From: Dermatophagoides farinae
Taxonomy: Eukaryota; Arthropoda; Arachnida; Sarcoptiformes; Pyroglyphidae
Direction: 5' to 3'
DNA length: 64,000 nucleotides
Assembly (NCBI RefSeq): GCF_024713945.1
Contig: NC_134681.1
Span: forward strand, 2,666,001 to 2,730,000
The notes under the pieces were generated by a model. The model ran no database searches. It was not told the DNA's origin and worked only from the letters and a program-made list of their open reading frames with translations. Made by a program: the position numbers and the translations under genes. Positions 24,701 to 34,376 of this stretch are shown piece after piece (within the stretch, counting starts at the first letter, position 1; each line of letters starts with the position of its first letter).

Positions 24701-27700
24701 CAGCTTTCAATGGACTGTCCTGTATTTGTTCAATGAATATATAATATATAATGATTGAAATGTCAAGAAGATATTGATGAAAACAATGACAAACCTCAAT
24801 GGCACAGGCTCCAACAAAGGCCACAATGACAGCAACAACATTTACGGTCAATTGAAATTGTAAAAATTTTGCAATCGAATCATAAACATTACGGCCCCAC
24901 ATAACAGCCTTGACAATACTGGAGAAATTATCATCGGTGAGAATAATGTCCGATGCTTCCTTCGCAACATCGGTACCGGCAATGCCCATGGCAAAACCAA
25001 CATCAGCTTTTTTCAATGCCGGACCATCATTAGTGCCATCACCGGTGACGGCAACCACTTCACGATTTGGATTGAGCTTCGATTCAATAATGTGTTTGAC
25101 TAACACATATTTGTCGGACGGTGATGAACGTGCTAAAACACGTAAACGCGGCCATATTTTATCGAATAATTCTTGCCGTACTTCACCACGCGCATCACGA
25201 ATACGCTTATTAAATTCTTTGCCTTCAAGTACAAGAAAATCTTCACCCGGTTTCACGATACCACATTTTGTTGCAATCGATCTAGCCGTATTAACATTAT
25301 CACCGGTTACCATACGAACAGTAATACCAGCTTGTTGACATTTACGAATAGCATCAGGCACCTGAAAGTGAGAAAACCAATTGTGGTATTTAATTTGAAT
25401 TATTATTATTATTATCAAACAATCAATTCATCATCATCATCATCATCATCATCATCGTCATCATTGTTTAATAACAATCAATGTTAATAGGCGGCGCACC
25501 CAATGTATTGAGAAACAATGATTTTTCTTCATTTCAGTCACACATATCCTACTATATTATAGTGTAAAGATCATATAGATATAGGATATAGATATAGATA
25601 GATACTAAGCTATATAGCTGCTAAAAGTTGCAAATGGAACAACTATGAAACAGAATTATGCTTGTGTGTGTTTGTTTTTGGGGATAAAATCAACACCATA
25701 CGACCTTTTCTATATATATTAACCAAGGTGACATATAAAAATCTATCCATTTTCTATCTATTTTCCATCTAGAAATATTGACGTCATTCAATATAAGAAC
25801 AGAACACTGATTACTATGGAAAAAAATGAATTTGAAAATTAAACCATGAATCCATACCTCAGGTCGAACAGGATCTTCAATACCGACAATAGCTAGACAA
25901 GTTAAACGTGATTGTATATAATCTTCATCATCCCAATTTGGTTCTCCATCAATCTGTATTTCATTAGCTGATGATGGTTTACGGCGAACAAAATCTTTAT
26001 AGGCCACCCCGATTGTACGTAGACCATCCGATGCCATCGGTTCAATCACATTTTTAATCAATTTATCCTGTTCTTCTTTTGGAAATCGCAACAATGTACC
26101 ATCTTTACCGAATATAAACATACAACGTTTCATTATAATCTCGGAAGCACCCTGAAATAATGACACAGTTGAGTGATAATCAAATTGCAACAAAACAATA
26201 CAACATACTTTAGTGAACACACGAAAACCTTCATTGTTTGGTAATTGTATAACGGTCGACATTGATTTACGGACCGAATTGAATGTATAAACTTTATATA
26301 ATTTTTCTTCGGGCATACGATCACGTAATGTTTGGTAATCTTTACCGAGATCCAAGACAAAACCAAGAAGGGCACATTCAGTTTTGTTGCCAACCTGTTT
26401 CGGATTATCACCCGGATTATCAGGTGGCTATTTCCATATTTTATGAGAGAAACGATAATTAGTTTTTAGTTAAAATCAACAAACAAAAACTGACCATAAT
26501 TCTAGTTGTATAAGCACTATTGAATGCGATTGCCTCGATCAAAGTATTGGAAACGTTGACGGGCAATTGCTCGAATTTGGGAATCTGTTTATAATGAACA
26601 CCACAACAATAGCATTGTACGGCCGTCATACGATTCGTTGTTAATGTACCGGTTTTGTCTGAGCAAATAGCCGTAGCATTACCCATCGTTTCACAAGCGT
26701 CCAAATGACGGACCAGATTATTGTCATGCATCATTTTCTATGAATCAATGGATGATTGAAAACAAAATTATTGAATCAAATATCAAATATCAAATACCAA
26801 ATATCAAATACATACTTTGACTGAATAGGCTAAAGCCAACGTGACAGCCAATGGAAGACCTTCAGGCACAGCAACAACAAGTACGGTGACGCCGATAATG
26901 ACAAATTTTACAAAATATTGCATATACATCATTTTAAAACGTTTGTTTTGAATGACAAATTTCTTGATCACAAAACGTAATATTAATATGACAACGGTCA
27001 ACACTGCGATTGCCGATCCTAACCACATCAGATTAATGAAAGTCAATTAGTTAGTGAATTATATTGGTGAGAAACATACCTCCATAACCGATTTGGATGG
27101 CTAATTTGGTTAGTTTTGCTTGTAACACAGATTTTTCTTTGCGAGGATTTGATGTTTCATCATCTTGTCTTGATTTACGATGATCACTATCGGTTAATGC
27201 GGAATCAGTCAATGCACCACTACCAGCACTATCCACTGATCGTATCCCACCAATGTTATCGGCACCATATTGTGGTGCGGCCATCGATGATCCAATTGCA
27301 TTCATACTCATCATATTTGATGGATGTGAATTACCACCGGTATTACCGATACCAACGCTTCCAGGTCGAACACCACCAGCTTCACCTGCTTCTTCATCAG
27401 CCGATACAATACTTTTCCTTTTCTTTTTCTTTTTTGCTTCTGTTTTGTTTTAAAGAGAGAGCGAGAGAGAGAGAGATTGATTTCATTTTCTCATTACTTA
27501 AAAAACTTACCTTTTTTCGCTTTCTTTTTCTGTTCATCATCTTCAGTTTGAGCGGCACCCAATAGGGCGAATATAATACCGGCTTGTGAATTAATACCGA
27601 CGGCGGTAACAACCATACGGCCACTACCTTCCATCACATGTGTGCCAGAGAAAAGAGTGGGATCATAATCAAGACCTTTTTTCACATGATCCGATTCACC

Positions 27701-28467
27701 GGTCAATGAGGATTCATCCACTTTAAGATCATTGCTTTGTATAATGATACCATCGGCTGGTAATAGATCACCATATTTAACCTGACAAATGTCGCCAACA
27801 ACCAGATCGGATACGAGCAATTGAATCACTTCACTATTGCGAATGACTGAAAATTTGTGCTCGTGTTCGATACGACTTTGTAGGCCACGAAACTGGCGTT
27901 CTTTTGTATAATCATTGAAGGCAGTGACTAAGACAACAATGATTACGGAGACCAGAATGGCAGCACCTTCAATCCAACCAGCTTCACTTTCTTCGTGTAA
28001 TGGGCCGCCTGGATAATTTTGGTAATTATGCAATTAGATGATTTGATTAGCGAGACAAAAAGCGGTAATAAATTTAATAAATAACCGGAACATAACATAC
28101 CCGTTGCGTCTTCGTCATCACTGCCATCAGGAGGCTTATAGAAGGCGAGTGCCAACGAAATAATGGCAGCAACTTCAAGTATAATCAATGTAACATCTTG
28201 TAATGCTTCCCAAACCAATTGCAAAAAGGTTTTTGGCGGTTTTGGAGGTATCACATTGGCACCGAAAACCTGTTTCCTTAGCTCAAGATCTTGTTGATCA
28301 CCGCTAAGACCTTCATTCTGGGATGTTCGTAATTTTTGGCATAGATTCTGTACGCTACCATATTTTTGTTGGATTTTTGCAATAGTTTCAAGACCACGAC
28401 AATCCATTAATTCACGTAATTCCATTAAGTTGATGTCAAAATTACTACTACCACCAATTGTTGCCAT
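7384..28467 (-). CDS. PMCA: Plasma-membrane Ca2+-transporting ATPase (P2B type), multi-isoform gene
   Basis: The enzyme pumps Ca2+ out of the cell across the plasma membrane using ATP. Core exons (minus strand): 28467-28101, 28008-27511, 27439-27080, 27018-26816, 26737-26495, 26427-26209, 26151-25858, 25361-24795, 24719-24506, 24404-24193, 24108-23815. All junctions are GT-AG and in phase and give 1157 codons. Visible hallmarks: TGES (225-228, actuator loop), PEGLP (460-464, M4 ion site), CSDKTGTLT with phospho-Asp 503, KGASE in the nucleotide domain, TGDGTND (834-840), ten hydrophobic spans, and [15 protein letters not shown], the first half of the calmodulin-binding autoinhibitory helix (to 1157). 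The start ATG has A at -3. Alternative tails give 1463, 1953 or 1428 residues, longer than the roughly 1200 typical of the family. Family assignment is certain; the isoform list is inferred from splice signals. Confidence 0.97.
8200..10002 (-). other. PMCA intron before tail C
   Basis: Plus strand is strongly purine-rich at 8300-9060, so the transcript is pyrimidine-rich. (CA)n stretches lie near 9660-9730 and (GATA)n at 9980-9990. No exon supported. Confidence 0.6.
10003..10074 (-). CDS. PMCA: Putative 24-residue cassette exon in the PMCA tail region
   Basis: 72 nt, flanked by AG (10076-10075) and a GTAAGA donor (10002). It is open in the phase-0 frame as [24 protein letters not shown]. It fits only a phase-0 donor, so it could sit between LQTQ and IRVV, where it would split the calmodulin-binding helix, or lead into the 5350-5228 exon. 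Length, phase, donor strength and non-repetitive sequence support it; there is no homology evidence. Confidence 0.5.
10795..10822 (-). promoter_or_regulatory. Recursive-splice (ratchet) site candidate
   Basis: On the minus strand a pyrimidine-rich tract (CTTTTATTTAACAG) abuts a consensus donor (GTAAGT) with no exon between; the junction is 10805/10804. Such zero-length exons remove long introns stepwise in fly genes. It lies in the 15.6-kb intron between core exon 11 and the tail-C exon. Confidence 0.45.
11995..12054. repeat. (ATACAA)5 followed by (ATTC)n
   Basis: Five perfect 6-nt units at 11995-12024, then a tetranucleotide run at 12033-12054. Intronic. Confidence 0.9.
12784..12819. repeat. 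Perfect 13-bp inverted repeat with 10-nt loop
   Basis: TCAACATCGATTG at 12784-12796 pairs with CAATCGATGTTGA at 12807-12819. Intronic in PMCA; function unknown. Confidence 0.8.
13633..13656. repeat. (GA)n microsatellite
   Basis: A pure GA run in the PMCA intron/3' region. Confidence 0.9.
14093..14730 (-). CDS. PMCA: PMCA tail B final exon, ending in PDZ ligand ETII
   Basis: Acceptor AG at 14732-14731 joins in phase (..[13 protein letters not shown]). It encodes SR-dipeptide runs ([10 protein letters not shown]), GSGGSGGSG, His runs and a C-terminal HETII then TGA. E-T-I-I fits the class I PDZ consensus (S/T-x-hydrophobic), the same position and type as the ETSL/ETSV ends of vertebrate PMCA b isoforms. 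The 265-nt intron before it has good sites. Confidence 0.85.
14731..14995 (-). other. Intron between the two tail-B exons
   Basis: 265 nt, donor GTAAGC at 14995 and acceptor TTTTTAG at 14731. No coding content; short AACAA repeats near the donor. Confidence 0.8.
14996..16748 (-). CDS. PMCA: PMCA tail B exon 1: alternative calmodulin half-site and His/Ser-rich tail
   Basis: Acceptor AG at 16750-16749. It begins [19 protein letters not shown], the expected continuation of the calmodulin-binding helix after LQTQ. Then come 560 more residues: Ser/Asn/Gln-rich, a Gly run, SRSS repeats and several His runs of 7-9. The donor GTAAGC at 14995 is in phase 1 and matches the next exon's start. It shares only the RVV-AFRS core with the 8199 exon, so the two look mutually exclusive. 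A cytosolic tail of this size is unusual for a PMCA. Confidence 0.85.
16749..22893 (-). other. PMCA intron between tail A end and tail B
   Basis: Non-coding, with (GT)n runs at 17290-17310, 18205-18220 and 18268-18282, GA runs at 18723-18749 and 21669-21688, a GGTGGTGAT-rich block at 19625-19790 and (GTCAT)4(GT)n at 20631-20665. A weak second acceptor-donor juxtaposition lies at 21606/21605 (minus strand). No exon supported. Confidence 0.55.
20631..20665. repeat. (GTCAT)4(GT)n compound microsatellite
   Basis: Four perfect pentamers directly abut a GT run. Intronic. Confidence 0.9.
22894..23814 (-). CDS. PMCA: PMCA tail A: intron-retention/read-through tail, 306 aa
   Basis: If the 23814 donor is not used, the frame continues from VCLIQLHN to a TGA at 22894-22896. 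The tail has LSLKRAS (a basophilic-kinase-like site), an Ala/Gly-rich run, a His/Gln-rich run, poly-Thr stretches, SPIPES and RKKSKLDSD, ending DENDVR. The second half of the calmodulin-binding helix is lost and there is no PDZ ligand. An open frame of about 300 codons inside an intron, with the gene's low-complexity style, argues that it is translated. No convincing AATAAA was located just after it. Confidence 0.65.
   Translation of the reverse strand, partial: VCLIQLHNSTVSQQLSLKRASLGSPTSPTTSTGVVTSGTAAAGAIAGALAAAAAAAAGTAGSGGSTASTTTTTATGTITIEQQHHSHQQHQQQQKQHYSQQQSVRNVGEENLDDNNTAKPQADNRSDQKMMIGKQSDANIDTHEQQQKAGVITTTTTIITTTQTHPQQQQHTMLGNVIMMDAAASNHNHTKKPSMITDDPLGIGQAAAATTIITTSDKGTGIGILPPSSATTTAVAIAPPLSPIPESRSEHHQQRHSVTSSINMNDDSSSSSSSKMMTRKKSKLDSDTSLIMMTKTDDDNDENDVR
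23815..24108 (-). CDS. PMCA: PMCA core exon 11: M10 and first half of calmodulin-binding helix
   Basis: [29 protein letters not shown] (M10), then [17 protein letters not shown]. The donor GTATGC at 23814 follows the LQTQ codons in phase 0, the position where vertebrate PMCAs make their C-terminal a/b splice choice. If the donor is ignored the frame continues 921 nt to a stop. Confidence 0.95.
24193..24404 (-). CDS. PMCA: PMCA core exon 10: M8 and M9
   Basis: FFDIDSG.. outer loop, then [20 protein letters not shown] (M8) and [10 protein letters not shown], all standard for the family. It ends inside M9 at a phase-0 donor (24192). Confidence 0.95.
24506..24719 (-). CDS. PMCA: PMCA core exon 9: M6 and M7
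   Basis: [19 protein letters not shown] is the M6 helix with the Asn and Asp that bind Ca2+. It is followed by [16 protein letters not shown] and the M7 hydrophobic run. It ends in phase 1 at ..LLFAG. Confidence 0.95.
24795..25361 (-). CDS. PMCA: PMCA core exon 8: phosphorylation domain and M5
   Basis: [22 protein letters not shown], then [19 protein letters not shown] (Mg2+/phosphate hinge), [18 protein letters not shown], and the M5 helix ([19 protein letters not shown]). It is the longest core exon, 189 codons. Confidence 0.96.
25362..25857 (-). other. Long core intron of PMCA (exon 7-8)
   Basis: At 496 nt it is five to eight times longer than the other core introns. It has (ATC)n at 25432-25460, TATAGATA repeats near 25575-25610 and a GC-rich GGCGGCGCACCC at 25490-25501 that stands out from its AT-rich surroundings. 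No open, phase-compatible cassette exon was found. Confidence 0.7.
25858..26151 (-). CDS. PMCA: PMCA core exon 7: nucleotide-binding domain, second part
   Basis: Starts [10 protein letters not shown] and ends [11 protein letters not shown], the hinge back into the phosphorylation domain. 98 codons, phase 0 on both sides. Confidence 0.95.
26209..26427 (-). CDS. PMCA: PMCA core exon 6: nucleotide-binding domain, first part
   Basis: Starts [30 protein letters not shown] is the family's N-domain motif. It ends ..FRVFTK, which joins GASE of the next exon to make the KGASE ATP-site motif. 73 codons, phase 0. Confidence 0.93.
26495..26737 (-). CDS. PMCA: PMCA core exon 5: phosphorylation site
   Basis: Contains [14 protein letters not shown]; Asp503 is the aspartate phosphorylated by ATP in the catalytic cycle. 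The preceding [13 protein letters not shown] is typical of PMCAs. Phase 0 on both sides, 81 codons. Confidence 0.95.
26816..27018 (-). CDS. PMCA: PMCA core exon 4: M3 and M4 with PEGLP
   Basis: Two hydrophobic spans ([14 protein letters not shown] and [13 protein letters not shown]). PEGLPLAV at 460-467 is the P-type M4 unwinding motif that supplies Ca2+ ligands. It ends in phase 0. Confidence 0.95.
27080..27439 (-). CDS. PMCA: PMCA core exon 3: regulatory A-M3 linker
   Basis: Begins with a Lys/Arg cluster (KKKKKRKS), then a Gly/Ser/Asn-rich segment and a charged RKSRQDDET.. stretch before M3. In PMCAs this region is the acidic-phospholipid-binding and splice-site-A region. At 120 codons it is the least conserved part of the core; the low-complexity insert looks lineage-specific. 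Confidence 0.9.
27511..28008 (-). CDS. PMCA: PMCA core exon 2: M2 and actuator domain
   Basis: Encodes M2 ([17 protein letters not shown]) and the actuator domain with [23 protein letters not shown] and the [10 protein letters not shown] loop. TGES positions the catalytic water for dephosphorylation in P-type pumps. It ends in a Lys-rich stretch, phase 1. Confidence 0.95.
28101..28467 (-). CDS. PMCA: PMCA core exon 1: N-terminus and M1
   Basis: Starts MATIGG and encodes the cytosolic N-terminus plus the first membrane span ([16 protein letters not shown]). It ends in phase 1 at donor 28100. The ATG is preceded by GACA, a good context. The 92-nt intron that follows breaks the M1-M2 outer loop (..DDEDATG/G..). 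Confidence 0.95.
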
Positions 28468-28511
28468 TGTCTTTGATTTTTTTGATTATTACTTTTCAAT
28501 CAAAATATATT

Positions 28512-28557
28512 ATAGATTGTAGATTGTAGATTATAGATTATAGATTATAGATAGATA
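28512..28557. repeat. Seven-base tandem repeat upstream of the PMCA start
   Basis: Six to seven copies of TAGATTR (A or G at the last position), 45-90 nt upstream of the PMCA ATG, probably in the 5' leader or core promoter. Confidence 0.8.
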
Positions 28558-28580
28558 CTATTGATTCACAATAAATGTTG

Positions 28581-28596
28581 ATGGTGATGGTGATGG

Positions 28597-28636
<40 letters not shown>
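28581..28636. repeat. (ATGGTG)n(ATG)n microsatellite, PMCA upstream region
   Basis: A 56-bp trinucleotide run 115-170 nt 5' of the PMCA start codon, read as (CAT)n on the coding strand. Length variation here could affect PMCA expression; that is inference. Confidence 0.9.
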
Positions 28637-28686
28637 AGCGTTAGTGATGGAAGATGATTTAATTTTTTTTTACTTTTTGCTTCTCA

Positions 28687-28752
28687 TATAAATAGTAACG
28701 TTGTGATGAATTAAATTATTCAGTCAATCAAAATGATGAAGATCAAGTCAAG
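28687..28752 (+). promoter_or_regulatory. Divergent TATA/initiator candidate with a short first exon
   Basis: Plus strand: TATAAATAG at 28687-28695, TCAGTC initiator at 28720-28725, ATG at 28733, and a strong donor (CAAG/GTAAGG) at 28753. The order matches an arthropod core promoter plus first exon firing away from PMCA. The TATA to start distance (35) is a few bases longer than usual. No second exon was found in the window, so this may be chance. Confidence 0.3.
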
Positions 28753-29377
28753 GTAAGGAATTTTTCCTATTTTTATAATTTTCAATCGATTTGGACAAAC
28801 AAACAAACAACAATTGAACACGAAATGAACAAAAAATGAAACTAAAGTTGAGATGAATTTGAGATTTTCTTAACTAAAAAAAAAATTTGAAATTTGAAAC
28901 ACACACACAAACACACATTTAAACAAACGAAAACAAACACACAAATAAATGAAAACTATTTGCAAAAAATGAATTATAGAAGCCGAGGAACAGATTTTCG
29001 TTTCTTCTTCTGGTAGTTGAATATGAAAGAATTTTTTCGTAAGGCTTCAAGGAATTCAAATTGGATTTATATATGTGTGTGTGAAAGAGAAAGAGAGAAA
29101 GAGAGAGAGAGAGGGAATAAATCCTTCTCTCGCAAAAATGGATATTAGATCAATCGCACCAATTTTCTTTTCTTTTTCTTCTTTTTGGTAATCATATCAA
29201 AATAATAATCATCATCATCGTCGATATTGTTGTTGTTGTTGTTGTTGTGATTGGCCGATCAAATTATGAATCAAATGGTATCGATGGTGGTCATCATTAT
29301 TATATCGTGGTTTTGTTGTATGCAAAGTACTGCATTGAATAATTGAAAAGGGCAAAGGAGAAAATAGAAATAGAAAA

Positions 29378-29423
29378 AAATTGATAATTTTTTAGTGAAA
29401 AAATTGATAAATTTTTAGTGAAA
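29378..29423. repeat. 23-bp tandem duplication
   Basis: Two adjacent 23-nt copies differing at one base (29378-29400 and 29401-29423), followed by a partial third copy. Looks like a recent slippage or duplication event. Confidence 0.85.
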
Positions 29424-32054
29424 AAATTTACATAATCTACAATAATGTGGACATTTTGTGAATTGTGGAGAAAAAAATAAAAACATTATCAACAACAAAA
29501 GAAACATTCTAGAAATATTCACATTGATTAAAATTGCCAATTGCTAATTAATGAATAAATCCGATGTGAATATGGCACACATTTTATGAAAAAATGACGA
29601 AAACAAACACAAATATGTTTTGATATCGATGTAATTGATGTATCAAATATCACTGCTCATACAATAAATTGTTAGTCATCATCATTGATTGGGTTGAATT
29701 TTCTTTTCCTATTTAATTGCAATGTTATGGAAATTGTAATTAGTAATGAGATTATTTATTACAAACATTAATATTAATAAAAAATATACTATATACATGT
29801 GGACAAACTATAATTATTCTCTCATTTAATAATAACGACGATGATCATGGTATGTACAATAATTACCGAGAAGAAGAAATCAAGACAATATCCAATCATA
29901 TTATCTGATTACAATTAGTGCTACTAATGATAATGCACACAAACCATAAGATGTTGCCGTTGTTGTCATGATGTCAAAATCGATTGATTCTATTGATTGA
30001 AACACAAACACACACATACAAAGAGAGAGAGAGAAAATTAATTAATTCAAATCTAAAATCTAAAATCTGAAAAAATGACCAAATAATCTGATTATGGTTG
30101 ATGAGCAGATGAGTTGGACGTTTTTTTTCCTAAAAAATAAATTTTTTTTTGGTGATGTTTGGTGATGTTCACTTTGTATGACTCAAATTCAATGGTTATG
30201 AACATTCATATGGTGTATATACAACACACATAAACAGGGAAAAAAATTCGGCTTCAATTCAATGATCACCCCAAAGATGAAGAAAAAAAACAAACACATT
30301 CGTTTAGTTCAATTCAATGCTGATTTTTGTGGTGGTGGTAAATGGTTTCTCTTTTTCTATTTTTTTTCTAGCAGAATACGCACAAAATACCAAAAGGATA
30401 GAACGATAGAGTAAGTGAACTGCTGGTAAAAAAAAAACATGAGACGATGATGATGAACCTAAACGTGCGCGAGAATATAACCACATTGAAATGAATAAAA
30501 AGTGTAGAAGAAAATGTTTGAAATGAAAAAATAATGAAATATACAATGTATAATGATATAATGAATAATAATGAATCACAATACCAATGGCAGTGTGATT
30601 GATAGTTCTTGAAGCCACATGTGCTGCGATAGTTGTGTTTGTTTGTGTATGCAGTAATGTAAGAAGCAGTAGAATATGATGTATATGTGTGAATCCACAC
30701 ATAAACGAACGGGTGAAAAAATAGTGAAAGGGAAAAAATGAAATTGGCCAAAAATTATGGAAGAAATTTTCATTTTTTTTTCATTTCATCGAAAATCAGT
30801 GTCAATCAGACTAATAATCTTTTTTGCGAAATTCATTCACGATATATTTGATTTTCTTGATGTACAAATGTGCCATTCAATCAAGCATCATCAGTTGCTT
30901 TATTTCCTGAAAACATCTGTTTTGATAAAACAAAACTATCCGGGATCATTTTAAATTTCCGAAATTCTACTCCAAAATTTGTGTTTAGAATGATGTTTTT
31001 TTTCTTTTTCTCTCTCTCTCTCTCTCGATCTTAATTTCATTTCTTTTTTTCAGTAATTTTATTTTACATTTGTGATTTTCATAGCCACTTTTATCGTTCA
31101 AATTTCGTTCATGTGTTGTTTAAATAGTTTAAGTTCATTCATTTTGGTTCGTCCAGCCATACACCACATGCATTTAATAATTTTGTATTTCTATTTCTAA
31201 ATTTCAGTAACTAATGGCTGACTGATATTAAACAAAAAGAAAAAAAAGAAAGGTTAAAAATAGAATCGCAATGTAACGCCGACAAATTCTGCAAAATTCT
31301 TAAAGACAAGAATACACACACAAAAATGAGAATTGTATATAATTTTCAAGTTAGTTGAAATAGTCACAAACAAACACACACACATGTGCATAAGCAACAA
31401 CAACAAAAAACATTTGTAATGTAAATAAATCTAATTCCAATTCCAATGATTTTGTTTGTATGTTGCTTTTGAAAAGTTTAAAGTTTTATAATGTAAAAAA
31501 ATTTAAACATGAAACAGTTTGTTATTTTAGTGAATGAAAGTCTCTAGTGAATCACAACAAGAGAAATAAAAGGCTGAAGAAAAAAAATCAAAACACCAGT
31601 ATTTACCAAAAAAAAGATGCAATACATACAAAATACAGAGAGCTATTTGAAAAAGCCAGGATAGATATTCATGATGTTAACCAGAATTCCAGGTATTTCA
31701 TTCATCCAAACAAACACTGGCGGTAGTAGAAGTAGTGATGATGGTCATGATAGTGGTGGTGGATGAATTTTGCCAAATGTACACAGTTTTGAAATCACAT
31801 TGGAATGGTATCCAGAAAACAAACTTAACAAAAAATGAAAACAGTTTTTTTTTCATTTTTGGTCCTTGATAGAAAATGAAAAGAAATTCTATAGCAGCAT
31901 TTGGTTGGTGGTGGCGGCAGTATAGCAGAATCCTAATGCATGAGTGTTCCAACAGCAAAAAAAATATACAATATTTTTTTGGGTTCCATCATCATCACCA
32001 TCGTCAATACCAAGCAACCAGGTTTTTATTAAACAGAAAAAAAATGTAGCCTGC

Positions 32055-32058
<4 letters not shown>

Positions 32059-32094
<36 letters not shown>
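32059..32094. repeat. (GT)18 microsatellite
   Basis: Perfect 36-bp dinucleotide run, non-coding. Confidence 0.95.
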
Positions 32095-32095
<1 letters not shown>

Positions 32096-34340
32096 GTGTA
32101 TTGGACTTTTTTCTGTTTTTCCACACCGATCATGTCTAACCTCGAAAACACAAACGACCAGCCGACCGACCTATGACGACAACTAAACACAAAACACAAT
32201 TTTCATCATCATCATCATTAATAATATTGGAGAAAAAAAGCAAAAAACACCGTCCAGAAATCTGTTATATTACCGAATGAAACTGAATTTGGAACAGAAA
32301 AAAATGTATTCATCATAAAAACATTTTGGAAATTTTCCGAAAACATTAAAATAGATTTTGACTATCGTCGTTCGTGAATAAAATTGATAATAATAATTTA
32401 GTTTGACGACGGCGCAATTCAGTCGAATGTCGAATTTTTTATCTTGCTCGCAATTCTATTTTTATCCACTGACATTGGATCATTTAATTTTATTCCACAT
32501 TCATGCTGGAAAGACCGTGTTTTTTGAATAAAAAAATTTGGAATGCAAAATAAAAGAGAATTTTTTATTTAGGAATCATTATTCAAGAATTATTATTCAC
32601 ACTTTTCACAACTTTACAATCATGCTATTTACCATTCCATTTCATTCCATTCATTCGAGAATTATAGTTTTCAATAATAATCTGTCAGTCGTGATTATTC
32701 ATTTCACAAGAATGAAGAGATTTTATTCGACTTCATAGGAAAAAATTCCAATCACAATACATGAATTTTGATGGAATGGAAAAGATAATTTTTTCGAATA
32801 AAGACTCGGCTAATTCAACGTAAAGATGATTATCGTCGTTGTCGTTGTCATTAGTGTTTGATGTTTGAAATGTTGATGATGAAAGTGTTGAAAAATAATG
32901 ATCAAGAAAAAATCACAATTTTTAAACACTATGAAACGAGAAAAAAGTTTTAATCAAGCTAAAGCAAGCAAATTATTCATCATCATTTTCGACTTTTACT
33001 AATACCATTTCATGGAATTTTCTTTTTTTCTCTTTTTTTCTTTTCATTTTTAACAGAGACAACAAACAAGCAAGGCTTATTATCATAGTTCATCATCATC
33101 AAATTGGTAGAAAGTTTTTTCTGGCCATTTTTTTCTGTTTTGTTTTTGTTCAAAAATGCACAAAGTTTTCACACACACACACACAAAGTACAGACACTTA
33201 GATAGAGAAATTGAATTTAATCTATAAAAAATATTGTGTGTCGGTGTCTTTTTGATTTAATCAGATAATCAACAGATCTTCTTTTTCTGTCATCAATAAA
33301 TTGGCAAGCAAAAAATGAAAAATAATCCGAAGAAAACTGAGAAAAAAGGTTCTTTTCTCAAAGTTTGAATGGCAAAATGAAAAAATGTTTTTTCAATCGA
33401 TAAGCTCGGCATGGAAAAACAAAAGGACAAAAGAAAAGAATAATTTTTTTGAAAAGAAAATCCAACACCACAATCAAAATCCCCGAATGAATGAATGACA
33501 ATTGGACCAATCGAATTTATCCATCATTTTTCCCAGTTGCTCTTTTTTTTGTACATTCTCCATCTATCAGTGTGAGTTCTAAAGTAGAGAGAAAAATCTA
33601 ATTACGATTCATGTTCATTATTCTTACTCGATATCATGTGATCAAATGAGAAGTGAAGAAAAGAAAGAGAGTGAAGCAAGTAAAGCTAAAATAATAAAGT
33701 CTCATACTGAATCTGGAATTAATTATTTACTAAATAAAAATAAAGATAAAGATAAAGATGAAAACTAGAACGAAAAATACTGGAATCACGTGAAATAATA
33801 ATAATAAAATAAAATAAAATGCAGCTATTATGATGATGTATATTGTACATTCATTCATACACACAAACAAACACAGCAATTGAAAATGAAATGATGATAT
33901 GAGACCAAAAATATTCAATCTGATTCTGTGAGAATATTCTCTATTTGGGAGTGATGTATCCTTGACCATGATGATTTCAGCAAATTATCATTATTACGAT
34001 TATCAAAAAAGCCATTACCAATTTGAATTTGAATTTCAATTAATTTTTTAATGATGAAATGTAGTGACTATCTATTTCCGATTTTCTTTTTTTTCGCTGA
34101 TGCCTTATGACTATGCTTTTTTCTTGAGACACTTTTTGATTGAATCACACACACACACACAAATAACAGCACAGATTTCGTCTAATCATGCCAATGGAGA
34201 AAATTTTTTACCACTCAACAACAGCAACAAAAATGATGATGATTGAAAAGATTGAAACAAAACAAAAAAATGTCGCATCATTATGGTCAGGTTTTTTATG
34301 GTTACTTATTTTGCTTCTTTGTTCATTGATTGCAGTGTAG

Positions 34341-34376
34341 ACTTTTTCATGATCATTTTGATGATCATGAAAAAGT
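34341..34376. repeat. Perfect 16-bp inverted repeat with 4-nt loop
   Basis: ACTTTTTCATGATCAT at 34341-34356 pairs perfectly with 34361-34376 around a TTTG loop. It would form a strong DNA or RNA hairpin. No flanking gene explains it. Confidence 0.9.

Larger units (their letters stand above)
28754..34340. other. No gene recognised
   Basis: AT-rich simple sequence. Contents: GA-rich 29085-29115, (GTT)n near 29229-29250, a 23-bp tandem duplication at 29378-29423, (CT)n near 31011-31026 and (GT)18 at 32059-32094. The longest frames are low-complexity His/Ser/Phe/Leu shadows of repeats. Confidence 0.55.

Noticed and set aside
23618-25338. Plus-strand frames opposite PMCA exons 8 and 11
   Set aside because: Antisense shadows of a confidently assigned coding strand.
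30304-30773. Three overlapping minus-strand frames up to 132 codons
   Set aside because: All three phases open at once, hydrophobic low-complexity content, no signals.
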